Shown: in pieces, positions 58,275 to 64,000 of the stretch
Numbering within the stretch: the stretch's first letter is position 1
Layout: every line of letters starts with the position of its first letter
From: Fragilariopsis cylindrus CCMP1102
Taxonomy: Eukaryota; Bacillariophyta; Bacillariophyceae; Bacillariales; Bacillariaceae
Reading direction: 5' to 3'
Assembly: GCA_900095095.1 (NCBI GenBank)
Contig: FMBT01000489.1
Location: forward strand, 1 to 64,000
Length of the DNA: 64,000 nucleotides
The notes under the pieces: model-generated
What the model was told of the DNA's origin: nothing
Database searches by the model: none
The model's input: the letters and a program-made list of their open reading frames with translations, nothing else
Made by a program: the position numbers and the translations under genes

Positions 58275-58623
58275 TTACAACATGGAAGATAATTTACCAT
58301 TTTTGTAGGCTGCCTGTGTTTCAGAATTGCCACCAATAAATTTTCCACCAATCCAGACAGATGGTACAGTTCGTTGACCACTCATCGATCCTAATGTGCT
58401 TTGGATGCTGCTCCATTTTTCATCTTTTCGAGTTCATGTATCACAACGTCGACCTCTTTAAATTCTTTTTTCTGAAATAATTTCTTGGTATCCACACAAT
58501 AGGGACAGTATGATTTACTAAAGATAACGACCTGGTGTTGACTAATTTCGTCATCAATGAATTTTTTGGTTGTGCGTCCATATTTTCTGTTGATGCTGCT
58601 GATGATGATTGTGCTGTTCCCAT
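58275..58623 (-). CDS. Dithiol glutaredoxin (CPYC type)
   Basis: Thiol-disulfide oxidoreductase using glutathione. From the ATG at 58621-58623 the protein starts MGTAQSSSAAST, then across a break at the T6 (58562-58567, A6 on the coding strand) KKFIDDEISQHQVVIFSKSY and CPYC, the active site. After a second break near 58405 it continues IQSTLGSMSGQRTVPSVWIG and GKFIGG, which contain the cis-Pro TVP motif and the glutathione-binding GG. Adding two missing bases gives 351 bp and 116 residues, normal for a class I glutaredoxin. Gly at position 2 followed by small and Ser residues is compatible with N-myristoylation, which would put it on a membrane; this is inference. It is divergent from the MFS gene. 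Confidence 0.9.
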
Positions 58624-59193
58624 TCTTGGTGTTTGCCTTCTTTTTATTTGTTTTGAACAGTATTATATATTTTATGCGATTTCTATTCTGTACTGATCCT
58701 TCATGTTGTGGTGACAAAAATTAATGGTCTTATTTCTTTCAAGTAAACTGTAACAGCGTGAATGACGCATTATTGAGCCTCATTTTCATTTAGGCTCCTC
58801 GGCGGCGAGGCTACTATTTCAAGTACTGTACAAGACTCAAGACTGCCTAAGTGAAAGAAATTGAGCGAAAATAAATAGGAATAATCGTCTCCCCCTCTTC
58901 GCCATCACTTTGTCGACATAGCTCGTCATCAGAACACAACAACAGCACAAATGAAGGAATACACAACAACAGCGGAGTAACGAATCTTATCTTCATTCCA
59001 TTGAATCTCTTGTTCTTTAGATAAGATATTGATTCCCATATTCCAAAGGAGATCATTCCCAATAAAAACATCATACTGTTGTACTACAAGTAAAAGTATC
59101 TAGCAATGCATGCCAACACAACATGACATCTGAACTAACCATACGTTCTAGATCAACGACATCAATGACAAGCACAGCAGAGGGTGATGGAAT
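58624..59193. other. Divergent promoter region between glutaredoxin and MFS genes
   Basis: Contains two adjacent dyads: GAGCCT/AGGCTC (58775-58780 with 58792-58797) and CCTCG/CGAGG (58797-58801 with 58806-58810), a GC-rich island in AT-rich DNA. A minus-strand frame at 58847-59074 is not gene-like. Confidence 0.5.
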
Positions 59194-60670
59194 ATGTATC
59201 AGTCGCAGGAGGATACTACGACTAATAATAGTGATACAAGTAGTAACGTTACAACAAACAGTAGTAGGACTATGCTAATGCCTCCCCCTCCTCGTTATTC
59301 TGGAGTTTGGAATACATTGATATTATCTGTTGCGATTGGACTTGTTTCTGGTTCATTGTATGGATTTGGACGATATTCGAAGGATTTAAGAGAGACATTA
59401 CAATTGTCACAGATACAGGTCCAACGATTTGGGATATTATTAGATACAGGAAATTATGTGGACATCCAATAACTGGATTGCCTACGACAAATTGGGTCCT
59501 AAAGTAAGTTGTATAGCAGCAGCAATCATAGTTTTTATCAGTTACGGATCCATCCATTTGGATTATGGAATACTAGTGTACCTCTATGGCTTGTCGATAT
59601 TGGATTTTTGGTGTTGGATTTGGATCAGGGTTAGGTTATATTGTTGGTCTTGGAAGAGCTACAAAGGATTTTTATGGTACAACTATGCTTGGTAAAGCTG
59701 TTGGACTCGTTTCATCAGGATATGGACTATCATCGACACTTGTTGGTATTACATATCATATATTCGGTTTGGAACATTTTTTTCTATTTTGGATGTTTTT
59801 TGTTGCTTTCGTCTATGTTTTGGGTGCTATTATATATACCGACGACCGACAGCAAGTTGAAGAAGGCATTATTAATGAAGTTGATGATGTCCCATATACT
59901 GAACACGCTGAAGTGCAATCAACAACATCGCCTAATATGTATGCTACTGGAAGTGGTGACGAAAATATAGACGATAGACTCCTATCAACGACAACTTTAG
60001 CTTCTTCTAATGATCACGAATCTGTGCCACTTCAACAAACTTCTTTGACAATAACAACAATGGAATGGGATACATGGCGTCGGTTGGACTTTTGGTTACT
60101 CTTTTCTGCCTTCGGATGTGTAACAGGTAGTGGACTATTTGTTATAAATAATATCTCTACAATGGTCCAGAGTATTGGTGGACAGGATGCGATGTCTGGT
60201 CGTCTTATTATATTGCTGTCGATGTGTAGCGTTTCTGGTCGTTTCTTTATGGGAATACTAGCAGATCATCCTAAATTATGCAAATTAGATCTGTTTCGTT
60301 ATGCATCTTAACCATGGCATTTGGTTTATTCATTAGCGGTATCTTTGGGACATCTCCTACGGTATTGTTGTTGACAGTTGCAATGGTAGCTTTTTCGTAT
60401 GGAGGAGCATGGGTACTATTAGTTGGTATCCTGTCTGAATTTTATGGTAAATCTAACTTTGGAAAAGACTACGGATTGATTGTAATGGGACCTGCGCTTT
60501 CTGGATTTATATTCAATACCTTCAGTGCCCGACTCTATGAACAACACACTGATAATGATTCCGGTGTGTGTATGGGGGAAATTTGCTATCGCAACTCTTT
60601 TCTGATTACATCGATTGCTGCAGTGGTAGGTTGTATCATTCTATCTCGTATTTCGAAACCTACACCCTAA
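59194..60670 (+). CDS. Major facilitator superfamily transporter, nodulin-like/monocarboxylate-like
   Basis: Polytopic membrane transporter with a cytosolic acidic/Ser loop in the middle (about 59840-60050) separating two halves of about six helices. The N-terminal half reads across frames as LILSVAIGLVSGSLYGFGRY, SKDLRETLQLSQIQVQRFG, GNYVGHPITGL, AYDKLGPKVS, GFGSGLGYIVGLGRATKDF and GKAVGLVSSGYGLSS. This matches the nodulin-like MFS pattern (YGFGxYSKDLK, DxGNxxG, YDxxGP). The second half contains DFWLLFSAFGCVTGSGLFVI, GRFFMGILADH and GPALSGFIFNTFSARLYEQH. Breaks lie near 59.46, 59.49, 59.58 and at A3 60282-60284, each consistent with a missing base. The substrate is unknown; related families carry monocarboxylates, amino acids or iron-linked ligands. 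Confidence 0.85.
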
Positions 60671-61024
60671 CAATATCATTTTTTTGGTACTTTTGTAAAT
60701 TTATTAGATAAAAATAGACATAGACAATTACAATTTTAATCATTCCAATCTCTCTCTCTCTCTTCCATTCAAAGTATGCGCATATTATGCGATAAAGTAG
60801 AAAAGTAAATGTACGAGCAAACATGCTACATCGCTCTATCTACCTAGTACTGTGTAGGAAATAATGTAGACTATGCACGCTATCATAATAAAAATAATAT
60901 AGGTTATGGTCATTTAATAACGTGTAAAATACTACTGTACATTAATTGGAGACAATTAACTTTGACAAGGAACAAATGGCAGATGCCGATTCTTTTATTA
61001 AGGTGAAGAATGCTATATAGTTTA
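60671..61024. other. Convergent intergenic region
   Basis: 3' flanks of the MFS gene and the PT-repeat gene, AT-rich with a short TCTC repeat near 60750. No gene was seen. Confidence 0.5.
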
Positions 61025-62598
61025 TCAATATTGCATAAGTAGTATGCCACCAGAAACCATGATAATTACTACTGAAGCAAATTTTGATGATACTTTACTG
61101 GCGATGAGCTGCCGTCGATAATTGTACCTGGTAAGAAAGGTTGTTTTGGCCTATTTGAGTCATGATCGTGTTGTACATAGAGTCTCCAGCAATAACCACC
61201 GTAGGTATCTCTTTTTCGCCTACTATAATCAAGTTTATGATGGGATTTTGGAAACAATCACCTTCTTCCAAGACATTTTGCATCTTCTCGACCCCCCAAA
61301 AGACATATACATCAGCATGTTGTGGCATAGCGATTCTTTCAATGACGATGTGGTATTGGCAGCTACACGAACGACGACAAGTCCGTTAATAATGAGTCGA
61401 ATCGGAATTGGTATGGGTGAGAACCCAACCGGTACAGCGGAAGGTAACAATTTCTTCGCTGGTAACACGTCGTTATTTTCTTCCACATAAACATCCGAAA
61501 CCAATTCAATAGAGATGTTCCCCACTGATTTCAGATGATAACTGTACCATTCATTGCTGCTGCTCATACCCAAAATACCTTCAATAAAATCTATAAAGTA
61601 CTTTTCCAATTTGTTCATACAATTTACCGTCTGAGTAAAGTTGTCGACCGTCATATCAATTATGATTTCTGGCAATTCTTCTTCAACAACGAAGCTAGGA
61701 TATTCTGTACTGTCTGATGCCGTTGTATTGGACTTACTTGCAGCTATAACCCTCACTCCAAGTGAAGGACTGGAAGTATCCTCAAAGATGGGCGAAGGAG
61801 AGGGAGTCAACAATGCTGTAGGATTTATGGTTGTTTGGCTGCTTGGTGCTCTCGTTGGAGTATTTGTGACAACAACTACTACATCAGTGGGTGGCGCGTT
61901 GGCCTATCAGTGGGGTTCATAGATGGTATATCAATAGATGCAATAGGTGCTCTCGTTGGAGTATTTGTGACAACAACAACTACATCAGTGGGTGGCGCAG
62001 TTGGCCTATCAGTGAGGTCCAAAAAAGACATATCAATAAGTGCAATAGGTCCTCTCGTTGGAGTATTTGTGACAACAACAACTGCATCAGTGGGGGCTCA
62101 GTTGGCCTATCAGTGGGGTCTATAAAAGGCATATCAGTAGGTGTAATAGGTCCTCTCGTTGGAGTATTTGTGACAACAACAACTGCATCAGTGGGAGGCG
62201 CAGTTGGCCTACCAGTGGGGTCCATAAAAGGCATATCAGTAGGTGCAACAGTAGGTTTTGCAGTAGTAGGTGCTATAGTAGGATCAGGATCAATATCTGA
62301 TTTATCTTCCTTTTCGTCATTTTCTTTTTGTTTCCTGGTTGGAGTTTGGGTTGGATAACTAGATGGAAGTTCGGATGGACTTTCGGTACTGTCTTTATCA
62401 TCCTTTCTCACAAGCTTGTCTTTCGTCAACGAAACATCATTAGCCGACCCGAAGGGAAGCTCGTCAAGCTGTCCAGGTTCCTTATTTTCGAACAACCCTC
62501 TCAAAGTATTTTTCTGCTTTGCTGCGACGAAGACGAAAAATGTCTCTTGGGAGAGTAGCAGAAGACTTATGACCCAAAGAATATTGTCGTGGTCTCAT
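61025..62598 (-). CDS. Secreted or surface protein with Pro/Thr repeats and C-terminal membrane segment
   Basis: The ATG at 62596-62598 is followed after a few bases, in another frame, by a strong signal-peptide core (ILWVISLLLLSQETFFVFVA). A charged region (KDDKDSTESPSELPSSYPTQ) comes next, then four units of a 34-residue Pro/Thr repeat (PTDMPFMDPTGRPTAPPTDA, VVVVTNTPTRGPI). An unrecognised region with short hydrophobic strands (FVVEEELPEIIIDMTVDNFT) follows, and finally, across further breaks, VYVFWGVEKMQNVLEE, EIPTVVIAGDSMYNT and a terminal membrane segment (FASVVIIMVSGGILLMQY). The gene ends at TGA 61025-61027. The Pro/Thr stalk between a signal peptide and a membrane anchor indicates a glycosylated cell-surface or cell-wall protein. 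At least four frame breaks are present, several within the repeats. The function of the non-repeat domain is unknown. Confidence 0.75.
61845..62250 (-). repeat. 102-bp tandem repeat, four units, coding
   Basis: Units start at about 61845, 61946, 62048 and 62149 on the plus strand. Spacings of 101, 102 and 101 bp against a coding period of 102 (34 residues) show that two units have lost a base. That explains why the repeat runs through different frames. Confidence 0.92.
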
Positions 62599-64000
62599 CG
62601 TGGTAAATGGTTGAATAATTCTATCGTTGGAATAGGTGTGTAATTCATTACCAATGGTGGTATCTCATTTTCTATCGACATGTTATTTATTCTTCCGACG
62701 TAGTTCATACTCTTCTCTTTTTCATAAAGGAAGTCGTGCTGATATAAAGAATTATGGGCGACTAGTAAATGGAGAAATCCGACAGGTCGCCCATCTCGTT
62801 GGGGCTTAGATAAAAATTGTTGATTCCAATGGCTGTAATTTACGTTGGAATTATCAGTCTTGTACACAGGTCATGTGCGAAAAATAAGCTGCGAGATTTT
62901 GTCAATGTCGTGGTAGCATGGATACTTACCCTCAATGGTAGTGTTAGTACTTGACTTGTACAGTAATGCGGAAAACAAGGTACAAAGTAGAATGAATTGA
63001 ATAAATGAGTCTAAAACATGATTATGGCATGCATTATTGGCTGGACAGTTCAATAGAAAGAGGCAACGGCACCGGATTGCCCACACATATTTTTTGCAGG
63101 CACCTTTGCAGCATGCACACCAATCTTGGAATTTTTCCAACAAGATTTGGCGAAGTTAGAGGCTTGAGCGCAGTGGGTGGCTGCAGGAACAGCACATCAA
63201 CCCCTCTGTACTGCACTGTGAGAGCTTACTCTAATTAGCTTTGGTTTCAATCTAAGCCCATCTTTTGTTCATAATAATATAGACAATGTATCATTCTTCT
63301 CTACAATCTCTTTCTGCAGCATGTGAAGAAAGACTTTGTGTGATAGCCATTAGTGTGTGGAATTCCTTAGACTAGAATATCCCAACAATACAACTTCACA
63401 CCTACTGTTTTTGTAAAGTTGATCTTCAGCTGACTCACCCTCTCATTGGACAATATTTATATTGTCAATACACACCGCAATGTAATAGTACCTGATATGC
63501 TCATAATCAGCTAATAATGAATTAGTTCATCATTATTGACTGGAAAGAGCTTCAGGAGTGCATTTGACAGCCGTTTCTGTGGTCTTTAATTAATGCAAAT
63601 GCTTTCTCCCAAGGCTAAGTAACAGTATTGCATACTTTTTACTCTTCTCATTGCAAATCCAAAAAATAGAGCAGTATCATTCTAATATATCCAGCGCTGT
63701 TGTGGATTTAATTTTCCTTACAACCTATAGATCACTTCTCCAGTTCTATATGTAGGGAAATAATAAAAGCACTGCATACTTCATTGCATCATTGTTGACC
63801 TGTCCCATCAAATAAATACGCCAATCAAGCAAGATCTGCATTCATGTCACTGGTCTTCTGCTTAGCTTTTGCACACAAAATGTTGGTGCTGCATCCATTT
63901 CATGCAAAAGCTTTTTCAATATGCACTGACGAAACAAATATTAATTGATCTCTGATGTTGTTGGTATACCTCTTTGTTTCTCAATACTTAAAAGTACACT
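62599..64000. other. Intergenic to window end
   Basis: About 1.4 kb. The first part is the promoter of the PT-repeat gene. Frames at 62871-63143 and 63005-63238 are short and show no conserved sequence. No gene was recognised. Confidence 0.5.

Overview
The window is nuclear DNA of a eukaryote, most likely a diatom or a closely related photosynthetic stramenopile. The evidence is GT-AG introns of about 100-290 bp with conserved coding phase, Asn-, Ser- and Gln-rich linkers in many proteins, a transmembrane leucine-rich-repeat protein of diatom type, and a methionine sulfoxide reductase whose leader has an ER signal peptide, a phenylalanine after the predicted cleavage site (the diatom plastid-import mark) and then a twin-arginine thylakoid signal. 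The standard genetic code fits every gene. No rRNA, tRNA, CRISPR array or recognisable transposon was seen.

Layout. 1-1.4 kb: 3' end of a coiled-coil gene. 3.4-9.6 kb (-): very large low-complexity protein of unknown function. 10.9-14.9 kb (+): exportin-4. 15.0-15.8 kb (-): V-ATPase subunit F. 16.2-17.5 kb (+): thylakoid-targeted MsrA. 18.6-20.6 kb (+): transmembrane LRR protein. 21.1-21.7 kb (-): Cys-rich protein. 24.5-29.0 kb (+): Ulp1-type SUMO protease. 30.2-31.7 kb (+): mitochondrial carrier. 32.6-33.1 kb (-): TMEM97/EXPERA protein. 33.6-34.5 kb (-): Cys-rich single-pass membrane protein between two copies of a short dyad-bearing repeat. 35.6-38.0 kb (+): a menin homologue. 38.1-38.9 kb (-): unknown. 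39.3-40.0 kb (+): cap-binding protein CBP20. 41.8-42.3 kb (-): Ser/Asn-rich protein. 43.1-44.2 kb (+): ECHDC3-like hydratase. 44.6-45.1 kb (-): SAYSvFN protein. 45.3-46.3 kb (+): BTB protein. 46.4-49.6 kb (-): AP-4 epsilon adaptin. 50.7-51.4 kb (-): prefoldin subunit 4. 52.9-58.1 kb (+): SIN3. 58.3-58.6 kb (-): glutaredoxin. 59.2-60.7 kb (+): MFS transporter. 61.0-62.6 kb (-): PT-repeat surface protein. The last 1.4 kb looks empty.

The genes are unrelated housekeeping or lineage genes, not operons. Neighbours are often convergent with short gaps (139 bp between XPO4 and V-ATPase F, 75 bp between menin and the 38.1 kb gene, 180 bp between BTB and AP-4). Themes that recur are chromatin regulation (menin, SIN3, SUMO protease), nuclear transport and RNA (XPO4, CBP20), trafficking and ER quality control (AP-4, SAYSvFN, TMEM97) and redox (MsrA, glutaredoxin).

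Most conserved genes are interrupted by single-base frame breaks, usually one base short in a homopolymer, while conserved sequence continues in another frame. This looks like uncorrected long-read indels rather than gene death. Several genes (prefoldin 4, TMEM97, glutaredoxin, BTB, MFS) can be read only by following the protein across frames, so their coordinates below span such breaks. Family assignments come from recognising conserved motifs by eye; no search was run.
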